A stretch of 64,000 nucleotides of DNA from Echinometra lucunter (GCA_029962745.1 CM057158.1:17146743-17210742), one strand, 5' to 3'. Numbered from the stretch's first letter, positions 12,555 to 25,284 are shown. Notes: generated from the sequence alone by a model not told the origin. A program made the numbers and translations.

Positions 12555-12665
12555 AAGTGCATGAGGCGGATGGGGAGAAGGAGGAGGAGGAGGAGAAGGA
12601 GGGGAAGAGGAGGAGGGGAAGAGATGGAGCAGCAGGAGAAAGACGCGGAGAAGGAGGAGGGGAGA
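12555..12665. repeat. Purine-rich (GGA)n-like tract
   Basis: A degenerate GGA/GAA tract. The Arg/Gly/Glu-rich ORF that overlaps it is low-complexity and not a gene. Confidence 0.85.
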
Positions 12666-15302
12666 AAAGGATTGTATAATCTATATTTGGATGGTAGCCC
12701 TGCGGCAGGTGTTTTACGTTCCGCTTTAGTCAGGTCCCAGTGGCTTCTTTTCCAATATGCCATCCTTCGGATTACGGAATCTAATTTCCTGATCGACGCT
12801 AAAAGAAAAAAAGAATACTCTTTCAAAAACTATGATATGTTCTGGTTTTTTCTCCGCGATAACTCCTCCAGAGGCCATATACTTAAAGGGACCAATCGTT
12901 CATTTGGGAATTTTTCCCGTTGGGAATCGAGTGTGTACGTTTTATCTTTGGCATCATAATTCACCCGCAGGCCTTGTACTTAACTTTCTCTCCAGAGAAT
13001 ATTAAAAAGGAGTTTCTCGACAGATAGTGCCGTCTCAGTGTCGCTGTGAAATACTGGGTTCGTGTGTATTCTGCACGCATCCGTAATAAACTCTCAGATA
13101 CAAATCCTTCAGACTGTTTGAACAAACAATAGATCATGTTTTTTTTCTTTCCAGCAGTTTTCATTTTAAAGTGTGACTCAATTTTTAAATGATTTTCTAA
13201 TGACTGGTAAGCTAAAGAGCTTCCAAGGCAACTTGTTTTACACACACCTTGAATACAGATAACATATTTTACAAATCACGTTTGACATAGTATTGTAATT
13301 AGTGATTGGTGAATAATCATCCGCATGCGCGTTTTTTAACTCTCTCATAGAAACCTAGAGAAAATTCCGATATAAACTCCTGAAAAGAAGTATCACTTGG
13401 GCTTATTCATTTATTTCACCTGACCGTCTTTTTCACCTACGTTCTATATTTCCTTATTAGTATAGAGGTTACATTAAAGACACTGATATAATGTACCGGA
13501 TTTTCTGATCATAATTTCCATAAGATACTCTTCTTTTTTTGAATTAAAAAAACACATATGATACTCTTCTTGTAAAGAATGACGTTGATACGATTGTCTA
13601 TAATCTACTAGGGTAACAAAATTTTGAGCGTCATGGGACCTTGAATTACATCAGATTTGAAATGGAAAAGTACACCCTACCACTGATCTTGGAAAATCAA
13701 TCTAATGAAATGCAATTCTTCAGTTTATACAGCTCTCTAACTCCCTGCCATGGCCGTGCAAGATGGAGTTAATGGCAACTCTAAAATCAATTTGTTTTCT
13801 TTGCCAGTGGTCTCCTAGGTATGCTAACAATAGCTGAAGCCTGTCAGGTTGTCAAAACACAACGTGCTTTGCTCGCCGACTTATTTTACTTCCGAATATT
13901 AATTTAGACAGCATGAACTGTGTGTTCATGTAATACGCCCTTGGATTTTCAGCGAAAAGAGAGAGAGGAGATTGAAATTGAAAATCTAGAGAGTTTACCC
14001 TGCTTGATAAATACTTTATCAAAGCATTACCAGTTCCATAAAGGTTCGGAGGGGACGCCCCTTTGAGTATAAACAAAAAAGTTCAGTAATAAAAAGCTTT
14101 TGGAGACTGGGATTGTATATTTTGCAGATGAAGAAACATCTTGGGCTACACATTTCCTATTAGATGAAATTCCTGCAATTTTTAAATAGTTTTGACTGTG
14201 GGCTGTTTTGTGTGTGTGTGCGTTTGTGGGGGAAGGGGGGGGGAGTTCCTATACCCACATCCTTTTGAACAATTCCTCTGGCTTGGCCCAGTGTAAAGTC
14301 AATGTGCTGGAGACGTCCTTGAGAATGACATGAAGTCATCTATCACCGGTGTTGACAGATGGAGAAGTAGAAATAGAAGAGGAGGAAGGAGAGGGGGTGA
14401 CAGCATGAAGGATGATACTTACCCAGTTTAGATTTGTCTATCCATGATGGCGTTGGATTGTGACTGGGAACTAGAAGAGAGACCGATATAAAGGAGATGC
14501 GTCGTAATAAATTACATTATTGCAGGGCAGATTCGGCGATTAATTCAATTGGTAGGGTAGGGTGCGTTGTACAGCTGCCGTAGTAGCAGCAGGGTGTTTT
14601 GCAAGCTCGCGGCACGAGGGCGTACTTTGAATGCTGCTGATCTGACGATAACAAGCCTGGAGGAGGGAGAGGAGAGGGGGAGGGCAAGGCCGGAGAGTTT
14701 TCTGCGTCATGGAGAATGTACTTTGAAGCTGTCTTGTGACACAGACATGGTCCGGTGAAGTTTCAATGTCACGGAGATACTGAATGCTAAGCCCTTCGAC
14801 GTGATAATGCTTTTATGATCCTCAACACGCTCTCAGATCGGTGACTATAGATGTGGAGAAGATTGTTAACACTGGAAGTAAATATTAGGACAAGGATCGA
14901 ACGTTGTAACCAAAGATAGATAATATTGTCAGTGCTGTACTGCTATCGATCTTTGTATTATTCGCTTGGCACATAAAGTTTACTCAATATAATTATATAA
15001 CCAGCTTAAAAATAATAACCATGTTTTTATAGTGATGTGAGAATGAGGGAGGTATAAGATAAAGAGATGGGGAGAGAGAGAGAGAATGAAGGAAAATGTA
15101 GAAGAGATATAGACACGGCGTAAATGAATCATAGCGTCTTCTCCCTGTTTCCTCCCTTTTTGTTTTGGTCGAAATGAGTTATGTCATTTTATTAGTGCAT
15201 TTACCATCTTCATTCTTGATATCTTGCATTTGTATACCGGGTCCCCTGGAAAACAGTATCTGTGCATGATTCTAACGCTGCCACCCTGTTTTAAAAAAGC
15301 GA

Positions 15303-15450
15303 AAAAAATAAATAATCATATAGATAAATAAATAAATGAATAAATGAATAAATAAATAACCTAACTAACTAATTAACTAACTGAATAAATAAATAAATAA
15401 ATGAATAAATAAATAAATGAATAGATAAATAAATAAATGATTGAATGAAT
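15303..15450. repeat. (AATA/AATG)n tetranucleotide repeat
   Basis: Interspersed AAAT, GAAT and AACT tetramers over about 150 bp. This is an old, interrupted microsatellite. Confidence 0.9.
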
Positions 15451-15657
15451 TAATCAGAAAGAATGTAGGTCTCTCTGGGTTGTAACAACAAGCCCCTCTC
15501 CCTCCCTAATGCGTCGCAGCTTGAATTGAGTTTCGACAAATTTGAAAAATAAAGCTAAAGAATTGTACCTCGAAAAATGAAACATGAGGATCTTTTCCTT
15601 CATTACTTTCAATTTGATCTCTCACATTTTCCTAACGTTTTCGGAAACTTTGGTCTG

Positions 15658-15729
15658 ACCCCCCCCCCCCACACACACACACCCACACACTTGAAGGTCA
15701 CGACGCCCTCCCGCCCCCCCCCCCCCCCC
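15658..15729. repeat. Poly-C and (CA)n compound tract
   Basis: A run of C (15659-15670), then CA dinucleotides to about 15690, then 16 C at 15714-15729. Confidence 0.9.
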
Positions 15730-16300
15730 TGCTTAACCAGCATTTACAATGCGCTGTCCCGTTGGGGAAAAAAAACAGCAGAGTGGCATGATGCGTTTAC
15801 TTATTTATCAGTGTTGCATGTTTTTGACCGCCCAGCACTTCACTTGATTTCTGTCCCATTGATAGAGGACGAACAAAGTAGAGCAAGGTTGAGTACCCTT
15901 TAAAGATTCTGTATCCTGTTTATCGATAAAGGAGCCTGAGACTGTCCAGTTATACCTTTAAGAACTTGGACGCAAGGTCCGAATCTCTATATAGAAAGCT
16001 TCACCCACGCTTTGGTTGAAGAGCTGAGCTTGAGAAGAAAACAACGTGTGCGTGTACGAATATAATGGGATATGGGTCAGTGATATAGAAGTTAACACGT
16101 TAAGTCGAATTATTGGTTTTTCGGGATACTGAAGAGGAAGGGGAATAAGAGGAGGAGTTGGGTTGATGATGGATAAAGAGAAGAAAAGGTGAGAATCACG
16201 AATCATGCCACTGCAAGAATTTTAGATTCGTTATGCTTGATCCGATGGCCACTCAAAGTGTTGACCTCATGACGCATGTGGGTTGTTTTTAGGAAGGTTA

Positions 16301-16531
16301 GGGCGAGAGAGAGAGAGAGAGAAAGGGGGTGTAGAAAAATGAGAGAGAAAAAAAAGGAGTCTACAGAGAATGGGAGAAGAAGTCGAGAGTAAAGGAGGGG
16401 AAATGGAAAGATAGAATAAAAAGTTTTAATGATAACGAAAGAAAAAAAGATAAAGAGATGCATGATGAAGAATGTGTGAGAGATGTGAGAGAGAAAAACA
16501 AAGGAGGGCGAAAGGGAAGGAGAAAGGCCAG

Positions 16532-16577
<46 letters not shown>
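16301..16577. repeat. (GA)n-rich purine region
   Basis: GA dinucleotide runs at 16304-16322 and 16530-16577 lie within a largely purine strand. The opposite-strand Ser/Leu/Phe ORF is a composition artefact. Confidence 0.9.
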
Positions 16578-16585
<8 letters not shown>

Positions 16586-17817
16586 AACAGATACATCACC
16601 TTGAAAGCCAGAGTAAAAGAGATACAGAAATAGAGACGAGGAGAAACGGGCGTGTCCAGCTACTTCATTTCACGTAAACCCTGGCCCTTTTGAAGGCCCC
16701 AAGAAATGATAGCTTCAACAGAGCCTATTTTACATCCCCAATTTATCAATGTCTTGTTGATACGCCACTTCATTGACGGAGGTTGGTTTTTAAAGGGTGT
16801 ATGAGTGGAATAGATGGAGGGAGACGATGAAAGGAAGTGAGGAAAATGAATAGAGGAGAGGGGAAAAAACTCTTGAAATGATCGACCATTAGTCGATTTT
16901 ACGTGACAGCATTGTATAATCACTGGGTCACTAACCACACCATGATAAGCAACTGACCTCGCACTGTAACAAAATAACATCGCTTTCTGGGGCTATCCTG
17001 AAAATGCTAATCATTCTGATCTATATTTGTTCCTTCGGCTGTTGCATTTTAACCAAAAGAAATACTTGCCTTGCCTTGCCTTGCTCTTCTTTACCAAGAA
17101 ATTGGTTCCATTATAAGTTTTCATTCTTGCGTGGAGATATCTATTCGATTTACATTTTTAGATTTTCATATTCGATATGAAAATAGTCGTCGACGTATGG
17201 AATGAAGTTTGAAATAATTGTACGGAAACCGTATTTGTAGTTGTCATTTCTAGGATACCATAACCGTGATAAGAAGAGCTCGTTATACATCTGACCTGAT
17301 TTCTGTGCCTGTAAAGATGGAATCGGTCTTGCTGTGTGGTCATTAGAAAACTAGGTTTTCGGAGCATGGCTGTCAAGGGGTATGAAACATGAGTTATTTA
17401 CAAATGCATAACTTCTGTAAAAATGTGTCTCCAGGTACTGCGGTAGAATAATGATCTTAAGATCATCTTCTCTAGATCAACGTATTAATCTAGTTTTAAA
17501 GGAGACAATCATGTAATGTCATTTGTTTATATCAGGCAAAATACATAGGCCTATGCGTTTTATTGAAACGTCAACCAAAAAGTTGTGGGGGGGGGGAAGC
17601 GCATTTTATAACACGTAAGTGAGACATTTCAAGTACAATCCTTTATTGCATCATTGCCATCAATTTTGTATTTAAAAAAAAAAAAATAATGATAATAATA
17701 AATAATAAAAAGCCCACGGTTCCCCCCCCCCCATATCTGGGCAAGCCTTAACGTTGCAGTACTCTATGATGAATGTCGTGCTTCCTCCATACGTATACAG
17801 AAGGCTTCTACAAGTAT

Positions 17818-17870
17818 TACTACCACTACAACTTATACTGGTACTACTACTACTACTACTACTACTGCTG

Positions 17871-17908
<38 letters not shown>

Positions 17909-17993
17909 GCTACTACTACTACTACTTCTGCTGCTGCTGCTGCTGCTACTACTACTACTACTACTGCTACTGCTGCTACTACTACTACTACTG

Positions 17994-18045
<52 letters not shown>

Positions 18046-18106
18046 TGCTACTACTACTTCTGCATGGGCTACTGCGATTGCTGCTGCTGCTGCTGCTGCT
18101 CCTCCT

Positions 18107-18173
<67 letters not shown>

Positions 18174-18192
18174 CTCTTGCTTCTACTGCTGT

Positions 18193-18246
<54 letters not shown>

Positions 18247-18292
18247 TGCTATTACTACTACAACTACTACTACAGCGACTACTACTACAGCG

Positions 18293-18335
<43 letters not shown>

Positions 18336-18343
18336 TTACTGCG

Positions 18344-18399
<56 letters not shown>

Positions 18400-18535
18400 T
18401 GCTATTACTACTACAACTACTCCAACTACTACAACTACTACTACAGCGACTACTACTACTACTACTAACTACTGCTACTATACTGCTACTACTCTACTAT
18501 TACTACCACCACCACTACTACTACTACTTCTGCTA
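17818..18535. repeat. ~720-bp trinucleotide array (TAC/CTA)n with TGC interruptions
   Basis: A long, nearly pure array of TAC triplets. It has clusters of TGC (17927-17946, 18080-18100), TTC and ACT-ACA variants, and repeated sub-blocks such as CTACTACAGCGACTACTAC near 18268-18300 and again near 18440. It is open in several frames (poly-Leu, poly-Tyr, poly-Thr), so the large ORF here is not evidence of a protein. The repeated variant blocks point to growth by duplication of longer units, not only by slippage. Confidence 0.97.
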
Positions 18536-18885
18536 TATACTGCTACCAAAACCAACACCGACTATTACTAACACTACTTTACTTTAATCATAGTAATACT
18601 AGTTTAGGTAGCAGTAGTGCTTTTACGGTAATTATTTATTACACATTGGCATGAGTTTCCTGTCTGTCAGTGGCAAGTAACCAACTCTGAACTCGACCGG
18701 AGCAGTCCCCTCTCGCCCGCCCTGGAGGTCTAATCTCTGAAACAGGCTTCGACCTAATGCCACCACTGTTTACTAAAACTTGAGAGTCAATGAGTCCAAT
18801 ACGTCACTGGAGTAACAAATTCATCTATAAATTGAGGAGAGCACTTCAATCAGTGATTAGACTGCTCCTTCACTTCCTTTCCAAT

Positions 18886-19022
18886 GGCGTAGCCAGAAAT
18901 TGAGGGGGCACCCCCCCCCCCTCCATAGTATTAGTCCACTTGCAAGTTTCATTCAATGTTTTCATGACCTTTAAACTGCGGAGAGAAGGGGAAATGCTAG
19001 TATTCTCTATACAGGATACGCC
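18886..19022. mobile_element. Putative short inverted-repeat element, GGCGTAGC ends
   Basis: The left end GGCGTAGCC and the right end GGATACGCC are imperfect inverted repeats around a run of C and non-coding sequence. A similar arrangement occurs at 39779-39888. The terminal match is short, so this is tentative. Confidence 0.4.
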
Positions 19023-19542
19023 ACTGTTCTTTTCACTTTTCCCAATGAGTAAAGATACAGAAACTTGGACAGAAAAAGAAAGACAGAAATAAAAATTGAA
19101 AATAACCATCCCCGTCCGGAAAACAATTTTTTTTTTTAATGAGTAGTTTTTATTGACAACTTCAATTCATATACAAAATAAAATATATATAACAAATAGA
19201 ACTTTGATGTCTTTACAAATACCTAGACAACTCATAAATTTAACATCATTTTTTTTTCATGAATGTTACAATAAAACACAATGTCAGACATTTTCCAATA
19301 CATAATTATAAATAACATTGATGATAATTATATGCATCAAGAAGAAACTTCTACAGTAAATTCAACATGTTGAATTTTCTTTTCAGTGTCAAATAAAAAA
19401 CATAAAATAATAAATAAATCATTAATGAACCCTAAACGAATTAAGCCATCAGCATATATTTTTTTTTTTTAAAAACCCATCACCTCGGCCTCTTTACCCA
19501 AATAAATTCAAACTCAACTACAAAACTCAGCCCTGGTCCCTA

Positions 19543-19561
19543 CCCCCCCCCCCCCCCCCCC
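19543..19561. repeat. Poly-C run (19 C)
   Basis: An uninterrupted run within the 3' UTR of the L1-like element, just downstream of its stop codon. Confidence 0.95.
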
Positions 19562-19587
19562 GACCCTCCCTTAGGCACCCCCATCCC

Positions 19588-20754
19588 CTATCCGGTGGAG
19601 AACTGGCTCTGGGCTCCAAAACATGGTCTAATATTTAAGTTTTCCCATTTAGAGAAATGGATTGTAAGAGTCCCCCTCTTTGTTGCTAATTTCTTTTCTT
19701 CTCTTTGATCCCCCTTAATACTATTTTTTATTTCAATCAATGAAGGAGGTTTTTTTAATTCTCGGTTTTTGTAAATAAGATATTTAACTAAAATCAAGAC
19801 ATGATTAATTAATTGATATTTACCTTTACTTTTCTCCTGCTTCCCGAAAAGAATTTCCTGCCAACTTAATTGATTTATTTCAAAATTTAAACTTCTTGCA
19901 CACAGATCCCAAAGTGATTTTGAAAATTCACAAGTATAAAATAGATGTTCATACGTTTCTTCTTCCTTTTCACAAAATGAGCATAAATTGGTCGAAATAA
20001 GACCAAAACGGAAAAGGTGGTGGTTAGTGTATATAATATTATGCAAGAGTTTATACTGGAACTCCCTTAATCGACTATTCAGTGTGCAATATCTTAGTCT
20101 TAAAAATATACTTTCTATTTCCTTATTGGTAAGATCATAATTCGTTCTAATTCTGTCAAAAATAGAAGGTTTAATTTCATTTTTATACAACAGCTGTTCG
20201 TATATTTCTTTTGATTTTAAAAACATTAAATTAGTCGTTTTCTTACCCAAATTGAAATCGATTCCAGAGTTATGCTTTGCTTTTATTTCAATATTGTTCT
20301 TCCAACTAACGGGTAAACAGGCATAAATATGCTTAATCTTTTCAACATCATTTGCATCTAAATTCAAATTAAGAAAATGTGTATCACATTTTAGTTTACC
20401 GTTATTATCCAAAATATGATGCAATCTATAAACCTCTTTATCGTATAGAATCTTATCAAATATACAACTCCCTTTATATCGAATAAGCTTATTATTAAAA
20501 ATTACCACTTTCCCAAACTCTGTACTTCTAATATGTCTTATATTTACCCACTCTTCTAATAAGTCCATGTAAAATTTGGAAGCTGTTACTTTTAATAAAC
20601 CTGGTATATAGTCACATGAAAATAACAAATCTCCACCCAAATGTTTAGTGGCAAAATTAAAGTACTGTTTCCATTTCATATTTTCATCTTTATTTAAAAG
20701 ATACAGCGTTTGATCGATCGTAGCCATTACCTGATCGATTCTTGTATGAGACAT
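19588..20754 (-). CDS. C-terminal part of an L1/Tx1-like ORF2 (388 codons, no internal stop)
   Basis: A 388-codon open frame without frameshifts or stops. Around residues 235-290 it shows the region C-terminal to reverse transcriptase in L1/Tx1-type elements: FQYKLLHNIIYTNHHLFRFG, then a zinc-knuckle-like C-x2-C-x8-H-x4-C within CSFCEKEEETYEHLFYTC, then a tryptophan (SLWDLC). This matches what is known of the zf-RVT domain that follows reverse transcriptase. The catalytic palm motif (a YADD-type box) and the endonuclease are missing, so the fragment cannot mobilise itself. Lys/Asn/Ile-rich, AT-biased codon use differs from the receptor exons. The annotated start is just the first Met after an upstream stop and probably not a biological start. 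The intact frame suggests a fairly recent insertion. It lies antisense to the host gene, in intron B. Confidence 0.8.
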   Translation of the reverse strand: MSHTRIDQVMATIDQTLYLLNKDENMKWKQYFNFATKHLGGDLLFSCDYIPGLLKVTASKFYMDLLEEWVNIRHIRSTEFGKVVIFNNKLIRYKGSCIFDKILYDKEVYRLHHILDNNGKLKCDTHFLNLNLDANDVEKIKHIYACLPVSWKNNIEIKAKHNSGIDFNLGKKTTNLMFLKSKEIYEQLLYKNEIKPSIFDRIRTNYDLTNKEIESIFLRLRYCTLNSRLREFQYKLLHNIIYTNHHLFRFGLISTNLCSFCEKEEETYEHLFYTCEFSKSLWDLCARSLNFEINQLSWQEILFGKQEKSKGKYQLINHVLILVKYLIYKNRELKKPPSLIEIKNSIKGDQREEKKLATKRGTLTIHFSKWENLNIRPCFGAQSQFSTG

Positions 20755-22865
20755 GGCAGTGCACTTTCGAGAGGTTCATGACAAAATTTAGAACCCAGGG
20801 AAGTCATTTCATATTTCCAGAGGCATATCACTCTCCAAAATAAAAAAAACTGGAGCTGCATTCCTGAAATGCATATTTTCATGATGATACTCTAACATTT
20901 TTGCTGATAACTTTCCACCAGCTTTTTTTTTTTTTTTAATATCCAATTGTTAAAAGATTCGGAATCGGTATATTGTGTGGAGCTGTAATGATTGAAAAAA
21001 AGATGTTAAGTACAGGCATATCTACCAAAGCCTGTTTCTTCGCGATGATTCTCTTTTGAATGTCTGTACTTGTCTCTTTGCAAGTTTACCTACTTGAATT
21101 GATGTTTATATTCAGTAGACAAATTAGTCGTGAGATCTGCGTTGGAACACAGTCGTTTTTTTTCTATAATTTTGATTGTTTTATCTGACGCTAAAACAAG
21201 ACGAAAGCATGTATACGCAATAATAGATGAACTACCGTGAGAAGTAGCGAGTATATTTATTAGATGGACTCGTTAAGTAATAGAACTCGTAGGTCTTCAA
21301 AGGACGCTAGTGCATCGACTTGGTTCCGAACCATATACCTTAATTGAGAGACCATTCCACAGTACTAAGGCAGTGTTCTAACTTCCGATTATAACCTCTT
21401 ATCATGTATGGTTGTACGATTTATCATGGCAAAGAAAGTTCGTTGCATATTTCTCGCTCTGTCTTTGAGTCTTACAATCCATTTCGTCATGGCAGACCGT
21501 CGTGATTCGACGAGGCGAATGGCATGCAACGCTCCGGATATTGAAACTGCATTATTTCATGCTTCTTGTCGTTGTTTGGGGTCGGCTTAATATTGGGGAT
21601 GCGTTCCAAATGCTTCACGTCTTATTAAGATTCCAATCACAAAACATATCCAGTGTACTTAAAATAATGTTCGTTACAGTGCTTTTAAAGGTCACCTATA
21701 TAGAACCCATGCTCTTATCTACGGAAGATATGAAACAAGTGGAATATTGAATTGCATCTCCTAAAATGTTCCTGCAGATAAGCCACTTCACTTTCCTGTA
21801 TTTCCTTTGTAATCCATTTTATTTCGAAAACATACCTTGAGCCATATTTAGTTTAATTGTAAAAAGTAGCATATCTCTACCTGTGATCAAACTAAGTGCT
21901 TTCCCTGACCATTTGCCCTTTAAGTGTGACTTTGTTGCCCTCGCCGATATTACGTGGTTTGATTTGAGAGTAGTAAAGTATTAAGTAAGAAAAACGATTA
22001 GCAATGCTTTATGAAAAAAAAATGAAGATTCATCCTCACTTAATATCATTTCTGTGCATATGCTTATGTCGATAATCTATCAACATCTTCGTTAGATATG
22101 GACTTATTCCTTTCCTAATGAAGGTGAAATTGGTGATACCTAAAAATTGAAAAAAAAAAATGAAACGTGGGTATACTTTCAAACAAAACTTACAAGTGAC
22201 GATGACAGCACTTGTTCGAGGCTCACCTGACATGGCTTATCGATGCAACTCCCTTTAAAGATTGCCAGATTTCCGTTCCTGCCCGTTTATTCCTACAAAC
22301 TACGATCTTTTGTCGACCTGACCCCTGTCCGAATTTCCATACCGCAATCCATCCTTTAGAATATTTTCCACATTTCATCAACTTTCCATTTTGATTTCCT
22401 AAACGCTTCAAATCTAAACCGTCGACGTTTTTACCAGTTACCCCCTAATCTCCATCAGTCGCCACTTATTTTCTCTCTCTCCACTTAACGTTTGAGCAAA
22501 CAGACGCACACTTAGTTGGCGTAATTGCTGTGCAGTTAATAGTACGTCGTAAGGACGCTATGGTCTATGAAATGAGAAAGTAACCTAAAGGCCTAGCTGC
22601 GTTCTCTGGCTACCCCATTAAATGGACAGTTGGGAATTGAGCCTACCTGTTAGAAAGTAGAGAAGGCAAAATGTCCACCTCGTAATTGAGACGTGGTAAT
22701 TGGCAACAATATACACCAAGAAAAAAATTTAATTTCGAAGCACGGAAATTGCCCATTAGGCAGTTCTTTTTCTTTCGACACTCATAGAATGGACTGTTAA
22801 TCTCAAAGGTATACTCTTTTTCAGGGGCCGAGGGGGCAGGGGCTGTTTGGGTGTTAGCCCGCCCG

Positions 22866-22893
22866 CCCCCCCCCCCCCACACACACACACACT
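22866..22893. repeat. Poly-C followed by (CA)n
   Basis: Thirteen C, then CA dinucleotides. Low complexity only. Confidence 0.92.
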
Positions 22894-23701
22894 TCAAAAA
22901 AAAATGTTCCGTGGCCCCTGTATAAAAATCGTCATCCTCCTTTGAGAAGTTTATTTAAAGAAGCCGAAGAAGTGTTGGAAATGCACTATACACATGATGC
23001 AAGGATGTGTTTAGAATGACCATTATGACTTTATGAAATCAAAGTTTACCCAACAATTGCATCCTTCTTAAAATGATTCCTTTGTACATCGTATTAAGAT
23101 GAACTATATGGACTGTCCAAAGTTCGAAAAGAAAGATATTCGCCATTCAAGTGAACGTTCAAAATGAACTGTATATCGACGGTCCGAAGTTCAAAAAGAT
23201 CCATGTTTCACCATGTCCTTCACACAGTGTTATTCAAGACAAATGTGTCATCGATTAAGAGATCCACGGTCTGACATGGGAAATCAAGGTATCCATTAAG
23301 GACGAATTTCAGGAAATAAAAATATGAAAGACTTCATGGAATAGATACGATAAGGTTAAATGAGAGAGAGAGAGAGAATAATTCTCCATTAAATTATAAC
23401 CAGCAACCGAACTTCCCCTTACTCTTCGACATAGTCACATTTTAACTGATTGAAATAAAAACCAATCGAATGGATATATTTCCCATTGCCTGCATTAAAA
23501 CCGTAAGTAGATAGGCAATAGTTTAATTCCCAGAATGAATCTAATTCATTTTCGTTTGGCATCGCGAAGGTCAAGTCTCATTAACTCCAATCAATCATAT
23601 TATACTTTGGACCGAGTTATCTTTTTCGTCTGCCATTCTTTGAAACCGTGAAATTGGTCTGATGTTTCTGCCCTGTATCTGTAAGGATAAAGTTTGGGTT
23701 T

Positions 23702-23716
23702 GGGGGGGGGGGGGGG
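23702..23716. repeat. Poly-G run (15 G)
   Basis: The run merges with the GGGGTGTTTCATAA terminus of the MITE that follows. Confidence 0.95.
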
Positions 23717-24286
23717 TGTGTGTTTCATAAAGCTGTTCGTAAAGTTACGAATGACTTTACGAACAACTTGAATATAGCAAGCCAAATGGGATTCTCAGTC
23801 ACTATAAATCGCATCAGTTAAAGGTGAAAATATGCAGATGTAGGTTAACATTACTATCACTATGAACATGGCGGACAAAGAAAGCGGACAAAATAAACAA
23901 CCTCTCATTCTACCCTTCACAATGGTTCTGGTAGTCAAAAGAACGTCCCTTCACAGCTATTATGTTTAATCATGTAGTTCCAGGTGAATATGCATGTGAC
24001 ACCTGTTCCACATATTTTTAGACAATAGCAGTGAAGGGATGTTCTTTTGACTACCAGAACCATTGTGAAGGGTAGAATGAGGGGTTGTTTATTTTGTCCG
24101 CTTTCTTTGTCCGTCATGTTCATAGTGTATTCTTCACAAACACTTTTATTGCAAAGTATATAATTTGCCACAATTCAATTGAGATTGTCACACATTATGA
24201 AACATTTAATACCTCATTCGGCACTTCATATTCAAGTCGTTCGTAAAGTCATTCGTAACTTACGAACAGCTTTATGAAACACCCCC
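23712..24286. mobile_element. MITE of the GTGTTTCATAAA / GTTCGTAAAG family, copy 1
   Basis: Left terminus TGTTTCATAAAGCTGTTCGT followed by AAAGTTACGAATGACTTTAC. The right terminus on the other strand reads GGGGGTGTTTCATAAAGCTG then TTCGTAAGTTACGAATGAC. The ~60-bp terminal inverted repeats also show short internal inversions (TTCGTAAAGT...ACTTTACGAA). The interior is related to the element at 26538-26984 in opposite orientation (shared TTATAAATCGCATCAG-like block and a TTTTATTGC...GCCACAATT block). Compared with that copy it carries an extra ~270-bp fold-back insertion (23857-24127). It encodes no transposase. Confidence 0.85.
23857..24127. mobile_element. Nested CACTA-type fold-back MITE
   Basis: Two ~105-bp arms (23857-23962 and 24023-24127) are inverted copies of each other at roughly 95% identity by eye, around a ~60-bp loop. 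The ends read CACTATGAACATG on each strand and are flanked by TAT on both sides. CACTA ends with a 3-bp duplication fit CACTA/EnSpm-type transposition. It interrupts the larger MITE exactly where copy 2 at 26538 lacks it. An arm segment reads ATGGCGGACAAAG, then TTCACAATGGTTCTGGTAG. Confidence 0.78.
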
Positions 24287-25284
24287 TGGTCATGTAACGG
24301 GATTACAATGTGGAATGAACCATTACGAGGTAATTTGGAACGGGTGATCAGGTAGTACATGAAAAAATCGACGTATATCTCGAGGTTTCGGAATTATCAC
24401 TATATTTACTCAGTCTATTTGAAAAGCACGTGACGCTGCACACAGAAATGGGAATTTGAAATATGTTTGGGCCAAACCCCTTCAACTGTTTTGTTTTGTT
24501 TTTCCCAAATTTCCAAATAGGGGGAATTTCTCAATTGATATTGTTCCAAAATGAAGTAAAATAATCATGATATTAAGAAAATTCAGGAAACATTTTTCGT
24601 TACTTTTCCCAGAGCTCTAACCTCTCTGTAATATTTTTTAAACTAAAAAAATGTATTAACAGCCAGTAGATCTCGAGCGAATCTAGTATTCATTAACACT
24701 TTGGCTCCCACGTATTGGAAATGATTGAAATGTTTTCGTTACGGCTAGAAAATAAAACAAGTCTAAGGATATGAGTTTATATACGTTTCATAATGGGCAG
24801 TGCTGATTTGTTTTTGTTTTTTGTTTTCCTTTTTTTTTTTTTGGGGGGGGGGTCATATTCATACTAAAATGCAGCCTCATAACCCAGATCATTGATTTGG
24901 TTGTGTATATAGTCGTGATAGTAGCATGTTTATAAATAACTTCTTGCCTGCGTTTCACACTCTATTATCAATGATGTGATCAAACGAGGGCGCTGACATT
25001 CATATATTCTGGTTTTGAAATAGGTTAAGTGATGATGTTCTAACACTCTAATATTATTAAGTGCATTTCGTCACCACAAAGTACCCTCTCGTCATGTTTG
25101 AAAAATAGCACAATGCTCTCCTGTTACGTATAAATTGTGAAAATATGCTGGTTGCGGTGTAAGTTTCATTTACAGATGAAAATACTTTTGCAAGAGATAT
25201 CATTTATGACATTTGCTGATATGGATGACAATGGAAGTAGAAGAGGGAAATACAGTCTTTCATGTAATTTGCCGGAAATAAAGA

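Larger units (their letters stand above)
19127..20760 (-). mobile_element. 5'-truncated L1/Tx1-like non-LTR retrotransposon
   Basis: On the minus strand an ORF encoding an L1-type C-terminal region (19588-20754) is followed by about 460 bp of AT-rich 3' UTR and ends in poly-A (seen as the T run at about 19127-19138). No reverse transcriptase core is present: an in-frame stop sits eight codons upstream of the first Met, so the copy is 5'-truncated, as usual for LINE insertions. The 3' UTR contains a run of 19 G on the element strand. I could not find target-site duplications by eye. Confidence 0.82.

Noticed and set aside
12561..12959. 132-codon ORF beginning with Arg/Glu/Gly-rich sequence
   Set aside because: Driven by a GGA/GAA tract; the downstream part has no family features.
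17754..18587. 277- and 231-codon ORFs rich in Leu, Tyr and Thr
   Set aside because: They are read-throughs of the TAC triplet array; several frames are open at once and the residues simply mirror the repeat.
21408..21750. Two short overlapping ORFs at 21.4-21.75 kb
   Set aside because: One begins with a hydrophobic stretch that could mimic a signal peptide, but there is no supporting splice structure or recognisable motif.
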